64,000 bases of DNA from Protaetiibacter sp. Its GTDB lineage: Bacteria; Actinomycetota; Actinomycetes; Actinomycetales; Microbacteriaceae. Location of the stretch: assembly GCA_030150265.1 (NCBI GenBank), contig JASLGG010000032.1, positions 248,001 through 312,000 on the forward strand, written 5' to 3'. Positions 52,163 to 61,397 of this stretch are shown in pieces. The translations under genes and the position numbers were made by a program. Positions within the stretch are counted from its first letter, which is position 1; the number at the start of each line of letters is the position of its first letter. The notes below the pieces were generated by a model. That model did not search any database and was not told the DNA's origin. It worked only from the letters and a program-made list of their open reading frames with translations.

Positions 52163-53172
52163 GGACGGCTCGCCTTCTGTGCGGGGGCTCTGCGTGCGGT
52201 GCGTGCGATGTGGGCGCGCCGCTCCTCGACCTCCGCGGGGTCGAGCTCGGCGAGGTCGAGAGGGCTGCGGTAGCGGGTGCTGACGGATGCGGCGGCCGCC
52301 CCCGCGCAGACCGCGTCGAGCAGGTCGCCGGTGGCGCGCAGCCGCGCGCCGAACGCGCCGCCGAACACGTCGCCCGCGCCCGTGGCATCCGCGAACGCCG
52401 GTTCCGGGAACACCGGCACCCGCCAGACGGCACCGCCCCGCTCGGAGAGCAGGGCGCCGTCGTCGCCGCACTTGAGCACGACCGTCTCGGCGCCGAGCGC
52501 GTGGAAGCGCTCGAGCAGCTCGCCGTGGGGAACCCCGGGGGCGAACACGTCGGTGTCGGAGGTGCTCGGCAGGAACACGTCGGCGCGGGGGAGCGCCCCG
52601 GCGAGCGCGTCGATGCCGACCCGCGCCAGCTCGGAGCGGGCCGGGCAGTCGAGCTGCAGGTAGGCGGCGCCGGCGCCGCGCAGCCCGTCGAGCAGCTCCT
52701 CGGCGCGCGCCACGGGCAGCAGGCCGAGGTGCCAGGCGGAGCCGGATGCGTCGCGCGGCAGGTCGTCGACCGTCACGAGCGCGCGCAGGTTCTGCTCGGG
52801 GTCCTGCGTGGTGTCGATGAAGAGCTCGCGGACCGCCGCGGGGAGCGCGGCGACGACCGCCGGGTCGGCGGGCTGGCGACGCGATCCGTCGGCGGCGTAG
52901 GAGAAGGTGACGCGCACGCCGAGGATCTCCTCGTCGCGGCGAACGCCGGAGGTGTCGATGCCGAGCTCGCGCAGGCGGGCGAGCACGGCATCCGGGTAGC
53001 CCTCGCCGACGACCGTGTGCACGTGCGGCGCGGCGCCCGCGAGGCGTGCGCCCATCGCAGCCCAGAGCGCGTTGCCGCCGATGCGGTCGGTCTGCGTGCT
53101 GCCGTCGGCGAAGGCGATCGCGCCGCGGCTGAAGCCGCCCGCGAGGTGCAGCACGGGCGGCAGGGCGGTCAC
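52159..53172 (-). CDS. PfkB-family carbohydrate/nucleoside kinase
   Basis: A 337-residue ribokinase-like kinase. It has GGNALWAAMGARLAG near the N-terminus, an anion hole and catalytic base in FADATGAGDVFGGAFGARL (the DTxGAGD signature, here DATGAGD), and VVLKCGDDGALL before it. The GTG at 53172 is chosen because TACACT, a -10 hexamer, ends six bases before it, suggesting a leaderless start; an ATG at 53214 is also in frame. The substrate may be a sugar or nucleoside; the pairing with a SLOG nucleotide-binding protein slightly favours a nucleoside. Confidence 0.83.
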   Translation of the reverse strand: MTALPPVLHLAGGFSRGAIAFADGSTQTDRIGGNALWAAMGARLAGAAPHVHTVVGEGYPDAVLARLRELGIDTSGVRRDEEILGVRVTFSYAADGSRRQPADPAVVAALPAAVRELFIDTTQDPEQNLRALVTVDDLPRDASGSAWHLGLLPVARAEELLDGLRGAGAAYLQLDCPARSELARVGIDALAGALPRADVFLPSTSDTDVFAPGVPHGELLERFHALGAETVVLKCGDDGALLSERGGAVWRVPVFPEPAFADATGAGDVFGGAFGARLRATGDLLDAVCAGAAAASVSTRYRSPLDLAELDPAEVEERRAHIARTARRAPAQKASRP

Positions 53173-53289
53173 CTTCGCAGTGTAGGACGGCGCGGATGCG
53201 CGCGGGATGCTCATCCGAGCGCGGCGGCGACACGTGCGGCCGGGGTGCGATCCGGCCGTCGCGCGCATCGGGCGGGGAAGCTGTCGAGC

Positions 53290-53473
53290 GGCGGGAGTAG
53301 TTGCTCCCGCCGAGTGCACGGATCTCCGCCCGCGCGCGAGGTTGCTCCCGCCGATGCTGCGGGTGCTCCCGCCGATACGTTGCTCCCGCCGGTGCTGTCA
53401 GGTCGCCGGTGCTGTCGGGTCGCCGGTGCTGTCGGGTCGCCGGTGCTGTCAGGCCGCCGGTGCTGTCGGGTCG
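53290..53473. repeat. 17-bp tandem repeat array upstream of the cystathionine synthase
   Basis: Five head-to-tail 17-bp units, CCGGTGCTGTC followed by RGGYCG, fill 53389-53473 (starts 53389, 53406, 53423, 53440, 53457). On the left are four scattered copies of TGCTCCCGCCG (about 53294, 53343, 53364, 53381). The stretch 53173-53539 holds no convincing gene. The repeats lie 66 bp before the cystathionine beta-synthase start and could be a variable minisatellite or a regulator-binding array. Confidence 0.8.
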
Positions 53474-53539
53474 CGTGGGCCGCAGCGCGGGCGACGCGCG
53501 ACCCCGGTAACGCGGCGGAGGCGCCGGTAGGCTCGAGGG

Positions 53540-54901
53540 ATGCGATACGCCGAGACGGTGCTCGACCTCGTCGGGGACACCCCGCTCGTGAAGCTCAACA
53601 AGGTGACCGAGGGCATCCGGGCGACCGTGCTCGTGAAGGTCGAGTACCTGAACCCCGGCGGCAGCTCGAAGGACCGCATCGCGACCCGCATCGTCGACGC
53701 GGCCGAGCGCGAGGGCAAGCTGAAGCCCGGCGGCACCATCGTCGAGCCGACCTCCGGCAACACCGGCATCGGGCTCGCGCTCGTGGCCCAGCAGCGCGGC
53801 TACCGTTGCGTGTTCGTGTGCCCCGACAAGGTGTCGGAGGACAAGATCAACACCCTCAAGGCCTACGGTGCCGAGGTCGTCGTCTGCCCGACGAGCGTCG
53901 CCCCCGAGAGCCCCGACTCCTACTACTCGGTGAGCGACCGGCTCGCCCGCGAGATCCCGGGCGCCTTCAAGCCCGACCAGTACTCCAACCAGAACGGCCC
54001 GCTCAGCCACTACGAGACCACCGGCCCCGAGATCTGGCGCGACACCGAGGGTCGCGTCACCCACTACGTCGCGGGCGTCGGCACCGGCGGCACCATCTCG
54101 GGCGCCGGGCGGTACCTCAAGGAGCAGAACCCGGATGTCGTCGTGATCGGCGCGGACCCCGAGGGCTCGGTCTACTCGGGCGGCACCGGCCGTCCCTACC
54201 TCGTGGAGGGCGTCGGCGAGGACTTCTGGCCCACCGCCTACGACCCGAGCGTCGTCGACGAGATCATCGCGAGCTCGGATGCCGAGTCGTTCCACATGAC
54301 CCGCCGCCTCGCCCGCGAGGAGGGCCTGCTGGTGGGCGGCTCGAGCGGGCTCGCCGTCGCATCCGGCCTCAAGGCGGCGCGCGGGCTCGGCCCCGACGAC
54401 GTCATGGTGATCCTGCTGCCGGACGGCGGCCGCGGCTACCTCGGCAAGGTCTTCAACGACCGGTGGATGCGCTCCTACGGCTTCCTGCCCGCCGAGGAGG
54501 AGAAGACGGTCGCCGACCTCGTCGGCACCAAGCATCCCGAGCTCGAGGGCCTCGTGCACGTGCACCCGAGCGACACGGTGCGGCACGTGATCGACAAGAT
54601 GCGCCGCTTCGACATCTCGCAGATGCCGGTGCTGTCGGCCGAGCCGCCCGTCGTGATGGGCGAGGTGGTCGGCTCGATCGACGAGCGCAGCCTCATCGAC
54701 GCGGTGTTCTCGGGGCGGGCCTCGATGGCCGACGCGCTCGCCGACTTCGTGCGACCCACCATGCCGCTCATCGGCATGAACGACTCGGTGACGGCCGCGC
54801 GCGAGGCGCTCGCCGCATCCGACGCCCTCCTCGTGACGGCCGAGGGCAAGCCCGCCGCCGTCATCACCCGGCACGACCTGCTCGCCTTCCTGGCCGAGTA
54901 G
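53540..54901 (+). CDS. cbs: cystathionine beta-synthase
   Basis: A 453-residue PLP enzyme. The PLP lysine is Lys44 in LNPGGSSKDRIA, followed by EPTSGNTGIGLALV and the phosphate loop GTGGTISG. The C-terminal third is a pair of CBS regulatory motifs (HPSDTVRHVIDKMRRFDISQMPVL and a second beginning PLIGMNDSVTAAREAL), as in bacterial and eukaryotic CBS. It condenses serine with homocysteine to cystathionine. With the next gene it forms a transsulfuration unit. There is no heme-binding N-terminus. Confidence 0.92.
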   Translation: MRYAETVLDLVGDTPLVKLNKVTEGIRATVLVKVEYLNPGGSSKDRIATRIVDAAEREGKLKPGGTIVEPTSGNTGIGLALVAQQRGYRCVFVCPDKVSEDKINTLKAYGAEVVVCPTSVAPESPDSYYSVSDRLAREIPGAFKPDQYSNQNGPLSHYETTGPEIWRDTEGRVTHYVAGVGTGGTISGAGRYLKEQNPDVVVIGADPEGSVYSGGTGRPYLVEGVGEDFWPTAYDPSVVDEIIASSDAESFHMTRRLAREEGLLVGGSSGLAVASGLKAARGLGPDDVMVILLPDGGRGYLGKVFNDRWMRSYGFLPAEEEKTVADLVGTKHPELEGLVHVHPSDTVRHVIDKMRRFDISQMPVLSAEPPVVMGEVVGSIDERSLIDAVFSGRASMADALADFVRPTMPLIGMNDSVTAAREALAASDALLVTAEGKPAAVITRHDLLAFLAE

Positions 54902-54940
54902 CGGCCCCTCATACTCCCTACAGGAACCCCAGGACATCCC

Positions 54941-56113
54941 ATGACCCCCGACTCCCGCTCCGACTTCTCCACCCGCGCCATCCATGCCGGTCAGGCCTTC
55001 GACCCGACGACCGGCGCCGTCATCCCGCCGGTCTACCTCTCGACGACGTTCGTGCAGGACGGCGTGGGCGGGTTCCGGGGCGGCTACGAGTACGCGCGCG
55101 GCGGCAACCCCACCCGCACGTCGCTCGAGACCCAGCTCGCATCTCTCGAGGGCGGCGAGCGCGCCTTCAGCTTCGCCTCCGGACTCGCCGCCGAGGACGC
55201 CCTGCTCCGCGCCATCCTGCGCCCCGGCGACCACGTGCTCATGGCGAACGACGTCTACGGCGGCACCCACCGTCTCGTGAACCGCGTCCACGTGCCGTGG
55301 GGCGTCGAGCTCTCGACCGTCGAGATGACCGACCCGGATGCGGTCCGCGCGGCGATCCGCCCGGAGACCCGCGTGGTGTGGCTCGAGACCCCGTCGAACC
55401 CGCTCATGAAGATCACCGACCTCGCGCTCGTCGCCGAGATCGCGCACGCGGCCGGGGCGATCGTGGTGGCCGACAACACCTTCGCGACGCCCTACCTGCA
55501 GCAGCCGCTCGCGCTCGGCGCCGACGTCGTCGTGCACTCGACCACCAAGTACCTGGGCGGCCACAGCGACGTGCTCGGCGGCGCCGTGATCGTGCGGGAG
55601 GGCCTCGAGGTGCGCGGCGAGGGCGTCGCGGATGCCGTGGCCTTCATCCAGTTCGGCGCGGGCGCCGTCTCGGGCCCGCTCGACGCCTGGCTCACGACCC
55701 GCGGCATCAAGACGCTCGCCGTGCGCATGGACCGCCACTCGTCGAACGCGGCGGCGATCGCGGAGGCGCTCGTCGGGCATCCGAGGCTCGCGCGCGTGTA
55801 CTACCCCGGCCTGCCCGACCACCCGGGCCACGAGCTCGCCGCGCGGCAGATGCGCTCCTTCGGCGGCATGCTCTCGCTCGAGCTGCACGACGCGGCGTCC
55901 GCGCTGCGCTTCGTGGAGTCGACGCAGCTGTTCCAGCTCGCGGAGTCGCTCGGCGGCGTCGAGTCGCTCGTCTGCTACCCCTCGGAGATGACCCACGCCT
56001 CGGTGCGCGGCACGGCGCTCGAGGTGTCGCCCGCGATCGTGCGGCTCTCGGTGGGCATCGAGGGCGCGGGCGACCTGCTCGGCGACGTGCTCGGCACGCT
56101 CGACCGCGTCTGA
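54941..56113 (+). CDS. metB: cystathionine gamma-synthase/lyase (PLP)
   Basis: A 390-residue Cys/Met-metabolism PLP enzyme. The PLP lysine is Lys203 in [18 protein letters not shown]. Other conserved stretches are [39 protein letters not shown] and [20 protein letters not shown]. Synthase (MetB) and lyase (reverse transsulfuration) activities cannot be told apart by eye; beside a CBS the gamma-lyase role is at least as likely. It follows CBS by 39 bases and is probably co-transcribed. Confidence 0.9.
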   Translation: MTPDSRSDFSTRAIHAGQAFDPTTGAVIPPVYLSTTFVQDGVGGFRGGYEYARGGNPTRTSLETQLASLEGGERAFSFASGLAAEDALLRAILRPGDHVLMANDVYGGTHRLVNRVHVPWGVELSTVEMTDPDAVRAAIRPETRVVWLETPSNPLMKITDLALVAEIAHAAGAIVVADNTFATPYLQQPLALGADVVVHSTTKYLGGHSDVLGGAVIVREGLEVRGEGVADAVAFIQFGAGAVSGPLDAWLTTRGIKTLAVRMDRHSSNAAAIAEALVGHPRLARVYYPGLPDHPGHELAARQMRSFGGMLSLELHDAASALRFVESTQLFQLAESLGGVESLVCYPSEMTHASVRGTALEVSPAIVRLSVGIEGAGDLLGDVLGTLDRV

Positions 56114-56200
56114 GGCCGTCGCCCCGGGTTCGGCAGGGAATGTCGGACGCCTGGCAGAAAATCGCTGGATGAGGCGTTCCCGCCAGCCGAGGATGGACCG

Positions 56201-57526
56201 GTGAGCAGTTCCGTGACGCGCGCCCCCGCCTCGACCACCCCGACGGCCGCACCGCACGGGCGCATCGGGCTGCCCACGGCATCCGCGCTCTACGTCGCCG
56301 CCGTGCTCGGCACCGGCATCCTCGTGCTGCCCGGGCTCGGCGTCGACGCGGCCGGACCCGGCTCGATCCTCGCGGTCGGCCTCGTGCTCGTGCTCTCGAT
56401 CCCGCTCGCCAGCACCTTCGCGGCGCTCGCGGGCCGCTACCCCGACGGCGGAGGGGTCGCGACCTTCGTGCGGCTCGCCCTCGGCGACACGGCGGCGCGG
56501 ATGACGGGGTACTGGTTCCTGTTCGGCGTCGGCTTCGGCGCGCCCGTCGTGGCGGCGCTCGGCGGCGAGTACCTCACCGCGGCGCTCGGCATCGACCGCG
56601 GCTGGGTCGCGGCGATCGGGCTCGGCTTCCTCGCGGCCTCGCTGCTGCTGAACCTCTTCGGCCTGCGGGTCTCGGGCGGCGTGCAGCTCGGGCTCTCGGG
56701 GCTGCTCGTGGCCGTCGTGATCGGCGTCATCGCGAGCGCCGCGCCCGCCGTCGACCCCGGCAACTACGCGCCCTTCCTGCCGCACGGCTGGTCGGGCGTC
56801 GGGCTCGCGGTGAGCCTCTTCGTGTGGGCCTTCGCGGGCGGCGAGGCGATCACCCACATCGCCCACGAGTTCCGCGACCCGCGGCGCACGATCGCGTGGG
56901 CGACCGTCATCGGCCTCACGGTCGTGGGGCTCGCCTACCTCTCGCTCCAGATCGTCACGGTCGGGGTGTTCGGCTCCGGAGGCTCACGCAGCGCGGCCCC
57001 GCTCATCGACCTCGTGGCGATCCGGCTGCCCGGGCTCGGGCCCGCGATCGTGGGCGGCATCGCCACGATCATCGTGCTCGGCGTGCTCAACGCCTACGTT
57101 CCGGCCTTCGCGAACCTCACCGCATCCCTCGGGCGCGACGGCCACCTGCCGCGCTGGTTCGCCAAGGGGGCCGAGGCGGGTGCGGTGCCACGGCGCGCGA
57201 TCGCGCTGGTGGCCGCGCTCAACCTGGGCTACGCGTCCGTGTTCTTCTTTGGGCACATCGTCGGGTTCGACTTCGAGCTCGAGTCGTTCATCCTCATCCA
57301 CACGGCGTCGATGGTGTCGCTCTACTTCATCGGCATGGTGGCGGCCGTGCGGCTGCTCGCGCGGTTCAGCGCGGGATGGTGGATGGCGGTGGTCTCGGTC
57401 GTGCTCACCGGCGCGCTGCTCGTGCTCGCCGGGACCCACCTGCTCGTGCCCGGACTCCTCGGGCTCGCGGCCGTGGTCGTGACGGTCGTCAGGCGATCGC
57501 GCGCGCGGCGTACTGCTCGCGGATGA
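56201..57526 (+). CDS. APC family amino acid permease
   Basis: A 441-residue permease with about 12 helices, GTG start. The first helix carries the APC motif [32 protein letters not shown], with the Gly-rich substrate-binding bend, and [19 protein letters not shown] in the loop before helix 7. Substrate is unknown; the neighbouring transsulfuration genes make a sulfur amino acid possible. Its last 38 bases overlap the convergent xylB gene. Confidence 0.88.
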   Translation: MSSSVTRAPASTTPTAAPHGRIGLPTASALYVAAVLGTGILVLPGLGVDAAGPGSILAVGLVLVLSIPLASTFAALAGRYPDGGGVATFVRLALGDTAARMTGYWFLFGVGFGAPVVAALGGEYLTAALGIDRGWVAAIGLGFLAASLLLNLFGLRVSGGVQLGLSGLLVAVVIGVIASAAPAVDPGNYAPFLPHGWSGVGLAVSLFVWAFAGGEAITHIAHEFRDPRRTIAWATVIGLTVVGLAYLSLQIVTVGVFGSGGSRSAAPLIDLVAIRLPGLGPAIVGGIATIIVLGVLNAYVPAFANLTASLGRDGHLPRWFAKGAEAGAVPRRAIALVAALNLGYASVFFFGHIVGFDFELESFILIHTASMVSLYFIGMVAAVRLLARFSAGWWMAVVSVVLTGALLVLAGTHLLVPGLLGLAAVVVTVVRRSRARRTARG

Positions 57527-58907
57527 GCGGCACGGGCGTCGCGGTGGGCCGTGCGAGCGTCGCGGGATGCCATCCGGGGCGCTCTCCCGTGAGGGCCCAG
57601 GCCGCCTGCACGGCGGCGCCGAGCGCCACGTACTCGCCGGGCTCCGGCACCTCGACGGGTGCGTCGAACACCTCGGCGGCGATGCGCGAGACCGCGGGGT
57701 TGGCGGCGGCACCGCCCACGAGCAGCACGCGGCCCGCCGTCACGCCGAGGCGGCGCATCGCGTCGAGGCCGTCGGCGAGGCCGCACAGCATGCCCTCGAT
57801 CGCCGCGCGGGCGAGGTTCTCGCGGGTCGTTCCGGCGAGCGTCATGCCGAAGAGCGTCGCGGTGGCGTCGGGCAGGTTCGGGGTGCGCTCGCCCTCGAAG
57901 TAGGGCTGCAGCACGAGGCCGCCCGCGCCCGGCGAGGCGGCGAGCGCGAGCTCGCCCAGACCCGCGTGGTCGACGCCCAGCAGCGCGGCGGTGCTGTCGA
58001 GCACGCGCGCCGCGTTGAGGGTCGCGACGAGCGGGAGGAACGCCCCGGATGCGTCGGCGAACCCCGCGACGGCCCCGCTCGGGTCGGCGACCGCGGCATC
58101 CGTCACGGCGAACACCGTGCCGCTCGTGCCGATCGACACGACGACGTCGCCGGCCCGCGCGCCGAGGCCGAGGGCCGCCGCCGCGTTGTCGCCCGCGCCC
58201 GCGCCGACGAGCACGCCCGCCGGGACGCCCGGCTGGGCGACGGTCTCGCCCATCGCCTCGCCGGGCGCCACGATGCGGGGCAGCACGGCGTCGTGGCCGA
58301 GCGAGGCGATGAGCAGCTCGCGGTCGTAGCCGCCGGTGGCGGGGCTCCAGTAGCTCGTGCCGGAGGCGTCGGAGCGGTCGGTCGCCAGCTCGTCGAGCTC
58401 GGGGCCGAGGGGGCTCTCGTCGGCCGGACCGAACCCGCGCAGCCGCCAGCTCAGCCAGTCGTGCGGGAGGGCGACGGCGGCGACGCGCGCGGCGTTCGCG
58501 GGCTCGGCATCCCTCAGCCAGCGGAGCTTCGTGGCCGTGAACGAGGCGACGGGCACGCTGCCGGTGCGACGGGCGAGCTGCTCCGCGCCGAACTCGGCGA
58601 TGAGGTCGCGGGCCGCCTGCGCCGAGCGGGTGTCGTTCCAGAGCAGCGCGTCGCGGATCACCCGGCCGTCCTCGTCGAGCACGACCATGCCGTGCTGCTG
58701 TCCGCCGACCGAGACGGCGGCGATGTCGCCGAGCCCGCCGGCATCCGCGATCGCCGCGCGCAGCGCGTCCCACCAGGCGGCAGGCGCCACCTCGGTGCCC
58801 TCCGGATGCGTCGCGCGGCCGGTGCGCACCACCGCGCCGGTCTCCGCATCCCGTACCACGACCTTGCAGCTCTGCGTCGACGAGTCGACGCCCGCGACGA
58901 GCGACAC
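57489..58907 (-). CDS. xylB: xylulokinase
   Basis: A 472-residue FGGY-family kinase. It begins [21 protein letters not shown] (phosphate-1 motif), has [15 protein letters not shown] with the catalytic [20 protein letters not shown] in the ATP region and [11 protein letters not shown]. It phosphorylates D-xylulose to xylulose 5-phosphate. It starts at a GTG two bases after the xylA stop, giving a xylA-xylB operon. Confidence 0.94.
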   Translation of the reverse strand: MSLVAGVDSSTQSCKVVVRDAETGAVVRTGRATHPEGTEVAPAAWWDALRAAIADAGGLGDIAAVSVGGQQHGMVVLDEDGRVIRDALLWNDTRSAQAARDLIAEFGAEQLARRTGSVPVASFTATKLRWLRDAEPANAARVAAVALPHDWLSWRLRGFGPADESPLGPELDELATDRSDASGTSYWSPATGGYDRELLIASLGHDAVLPRIVAPGEAMGETVAQPGVPAGVLVGAGAGDNAAAALGLGARAGDVVVSIGTSGTVFAVTDAAVADPSGAVAGFADASGAFLPLVATLNAARVLDSTAALLGVDHAGLGELALAASPGAGGLVLQPYFEGERTPNLPDATATLFGMTLAGTTRENLARAAIEGMLCGLADGLDAMRRLGVTAGRVLLVGGAAANPAVSRIAAEVFDAPVEVPEPGEYVALGAAVQAAWALTGERPGWHPATLARPTATPVPLIREQYAARAIA

Positions 58908-58909
58908 GG

Positions 58910-60103
58910 TCAGCGGGCGCCGAGGAGGTGCTCGGTGGCGAGCTGCTGGAGGCGCACGAAGCCGAAGCCCTTGCCGCCGAGGTAGGCGTTCGCGTCGAAG
59001 TCCTCCCACGCCGAGCGGTCGGCCACGAGCTGGGCGACGGTCTCGCCGGGGTTCAGGGTCGGCACCGAGAGCTCGGGCACGCGGGCCGCCTCGAGCGCCT
59101 CCTGCACCTCGGGGTCGGCGCGGAACGCCGCGGCGCGCTCCTTGAGCAGCAGGTAGGTGCGCATGTTGGCGGACGCCGACTCCCACACGCCGTCCTCGTC
59201 CTCGGTGCGGCTCGGCTTGTAGTCGAAGTGACGGGGGCCGTCGTACGCGGGTCCGCCGTTCGGTCCGCCGTTCTCGAGCAGGTCGACGAGCGCGAAGGCG
59301 TTGTGCAGGTCGCCGTGGCCGAACACGAGGTCCTGGTCGTACTTGATGCCGCGCTGGCCGTTGAGGTCGATGTGGAAGAGCTTGCCGTGGTACAGCGCCT
59401 GCGCGATGCCGGCGGCGAAGTTGAGGCCCGCCATCTGCTCGTGGCCGACCTCGGGGTTGAGGCCCACGAGCTCGGGGTGCTCGAGCTCGTTGATGAAGGC
59501 GAGCGCGTGACCCACGGTCGGCAGCAGGATGTCGCCGCGGGGCTCGTTGGGCTTCGGCTCGATCGCGAAGCGGATGTCGTAGCCCTGGTCGAGCACGTAC
59601 TGGCCGAGCAGGTCGACGGCCTCCTTGTAGCGCGCGAGCGCCGCACGGACGTCCTTGGCCGAGTCGTACTCGGCGCCCTCCCGGCCGCCCCACATGACGA
59701 AGGTCTTGGCGCCGAGCGATGCGGCGAGGTCGAGCTGACGGATCACCTTGCGCAGTGCGAAGCGGCGCACCTGGCGGTCGTTGGAGGTGAAGCCGCCGTC
59801 CTTGAAGACCGGCGGCGAGAACAGGTTGGTGGTCGCCATCGGCACGATGAGGCCGGTCGCGTCGAGCGCGCCCTTCAGACGGTCGATCTGGGTCTGGCGC
59901 TCGGCATCCGTGGAGCCGAACGCGAACAGGTCGTCGTCGTGGAAGGTGAGGCCGTAGGCGCCCAGCTCGGCGAGCCTCTCGACGACGTGCACGACGTCGA
60001 GCGCGTGGCGGGTGGGGCCGCCGAAGGGGTCGGTGCCGTTGTAGCCGACGGTCCAGAGTCCGAAGCTGAACTTGTCGTCGCGGGTGGGGGTGGGCGCGGT
60101 CAT
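58910..60103 (-). CDS. xylA: xylose isomerase
   Basis: A 397-residue type-I (actinobacterial) xylose isomerase. Catalytic His is in [14 protein letters not shown], metal-site Glu and Lys in [12 protein letters not shown], and later Asp/His residues in [15 protein letters not shown] and [20 protein letters not shown]. It converts D-xylose to D-xylulose. GAGGAG lies seven bases before the ATG at 60103. It is the first gene of the operon, divergent from a LacI-type regulator. Confidence 0.96.
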   Translation of the reverse strand: MTAPTPTRDDKFSFGLWTVGYNGTDPFGGPTRHALDVVHVVERLAELGAYGLTFHDDDLFAFGSTDAERQTQIDRLKGALDATGLIVPMATTNLFSPPVFKDGGFTSNDRQVRRFALRKVIRQLDLAASLGAKTFVMWGGREGAEYDSAKDVRAALARYKEAVDLLGQYVLDQGYDIRFAIEPKPNEPRGDILLPTVGHALAFINELEHPELVGLNPEVGHEQMAGLNFAAGIAQALYHGKLFHIDLNGQRGIKYDQDLVFGHGDLHNAFALVDLLENGGPNGGPAYDGPRHFDYKPSRTEDEDGVWESASANMRTYLLLKERAAAFRADPEVQEALEAARVPELSVPTLNPGETVAQLVADRSAWEDFDANAYLGGKGFGFVRLQQLATEHLLGAR

Positions 60104-60124
60104 CGCGATGCTCCTCGTCGAGAA

Positions 60125-60210
60125 ATGTTGTGAAGACAAACATATACCCTCCGCGCGGGAAGCGACAGTGCTCGCGGCGCTCGATAGTTTCGCGAAATCA
60201 GACGTAGACT
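60125..60210. promoter_or_regulatory. divergent xylA/xylR control region
   Basis: TTTCGCGAAA (60188-60197) is a perfect LacI-type palindrome just upstream of TAGACT (60205-60210), the likely -10 of xylR. Nearer xylA, ATGTT (60125-60129) and AACAT (60139-60143) form an interrupted inverted repeat beside a TATATG element on the minus strand (60148-60143). The XylR dimer probably controls both directions. Confidence 0.55.
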
Positions 60211-60234
60211 GACGCGGCCGAGAAGGGAGCCCCG

Positions 60235-61272
60235 ATGGCACGCCCCGCAGCGACGGAGGACACCGCGACGACGGAGCGCGTGACGCTCGCGCGCGTCGCG
60301 GAGGAGGCCGGCGTGTCGCTCTCCACGATCTCGAAGGTGCTCAACGGCCGGCCCGACGTGTCGCAGGCCACCCGCGCGCGCGTCGAGGCGCTGCTCGCCG
60401 AGCACGGCTATCTGCGGCGCAAGGCGGCCCCGCCCGCGAGCGGCCTCGTCGAGCTCGTCTTCCACGAGCTCGAGTCGGCGTGGTCGATGGAGATCATCCG
60501 CGGTGTCGAGGATGTCGCCGCGGCCCACGGCATGAGCGTCGTGCTGACCGAGAGCGGCAGCCGGCACGCGCCGGGGCCGGACTGGATCGAGGGCGTGCTG
60601 CGCCGGCGTCCGCTCGGCGTCGTGCTGGTGTTCTCGGATGTGCCCCCGGAGTACCGCGAGATCCTGCGCTCGCGGGCCATCCCCTTCGTCATCATCGACC
60701 CGGCGGGCGACCCCTCGCCCGAGGTGCCGTCGGTGGGCTCGGCGAACTGGTCGGGCGGGTTGATGGCCACCCGCCACCTCATCGAGCTCGGCCACACCCG
60801 CATCGCCGCCATCACGGGCCCCGACGACATGATGTGCTCGCACGCCCGCATCGACGGCTTCCGCTCGGCGATGGGCTCCGCCGGCCTCGAGATCCGCCCC
60901 GACTGGGTGCGCTTCGGCGACTTCCACACCTCGGGCGGCTACGAGCACGGGCGGGCGCTGCTGACCTCGGCCGACCGTCCCACCGCGATCTTCGCGGGCA
61001 GCGACCTGCAGGCCCTCGGCGTGCTCGAGGCCGTGCGCGAGCTCGGCCTGCGGGTGCCCGAGGACCTCTCGCTCGTCGGCTACGACGACATCCCGCTCGC
61101 GAAGTGGGTGAGCCCGCGCCTCACGACGATCCGGCAGCCGCTGCGCCGGATGGCCGAGGAGGCGACGCGGCTCGTGGTGCGGATGAGCGAGGCGCCCCTC
61201 GAGTCGGTGCCGCGGATGGACCTCGCGACGAGCCTCGTGGTGCGGGAGAGCACCGCCGAGCTCTCTCGATAA
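60235..61272 (+). CDS. xylR: LacI family regulator (XylR)
   Basis: A 345-residue LacI-type repressor. After a 15-residue tail the helix-turn-helix is [39 protein letters not shown], then the periplasmic-binding-protein-like sensor with [23 protein letters not shown] and [23 protein letters not shown]. The assignment to xylose comes from its place between xylA and a xylanase and the related TTTCGNAAA-type palindromes at both ends of the gene. GAAGGGAG precedes the ATG. Confidence 0.9.
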   Translation: MARPAATEDTATTERVTLARVAEEAGVSLSTISKVLNGRPDVSQATRARVEALLAEHGYLRRKAAPPASGLVELVFHELESAWSMEIIRGVEDVAAAHGMSVVLTESGSRHAPGPDWIEGVLRRRPLGVVLVFSDVPPEYREILRSRAIPFVIIDPAGDPSPEVPSVGSANWSGGLMATRHLIELGHTRIAAITGPDDMMCSHARIDGFRSAMGSAGLEIRPDWVRFGDFHTSGGYEHGRALLTSADRPTAIFAGSDLQALGVLEAVRELGLRVPEDLSLVGYDDIPLAKWVSPRLTTIRQPLRRMAEEATRLVVRMSEAPLESVPRMDLATSLVVRESTAELSR

Positions 61273-61360
61273 TTTCGGAAATCTTTCGTAACGAATCGAT
61301 AACGTTAAGTTGCGGTCGGCAACATACTCCTTGCCGCGGCGACACGTGACTCCCTAGCGT
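61273..61360 (+). promoter_or_regulatory. xylanase promoter with XylR-like sites
   Basis: ATTTC-G-GAAAT overlaps the xylR stop (61272-61282), and TTCGT-A-ACGAA (61285-61295) and AACGTT (61301-61306) follow. TTGCCG (61331-61336) and TAGCGT (61355-61360) with an 18-base spacer are a probable promoter for the xylanase gene. The palindromes resemble the TTTCGCGAAA site beside xylA, so the xylanase is likely in the same regulon. Confidence 0.55.
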
Positions 61361-61397
61361 GGGCGCACTCCCGTCCCACCTGCGCGAAGGAGCGCCC

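Noticed and set aside
53389..53473. CRISPR array
   Set aside because: The 17-bp units are head to tail with no unique spacers, and no cas gene is near.
53207..53530. A 107-codon plus-strand frame across the tandem repeats
   Set aside because: It is Arg/Cys-rich low-complexity sequence generated by the repeats, without a ribosome site or known similarity.
51584..56866. A 1760-codon open frame on the minus strand
   Set aside because: It only represents the SLOG gene at its end; upstream it is low-complexity shadow of the PfkB, cbs, metB and permease genes. High GC keeps non-coding frames open.
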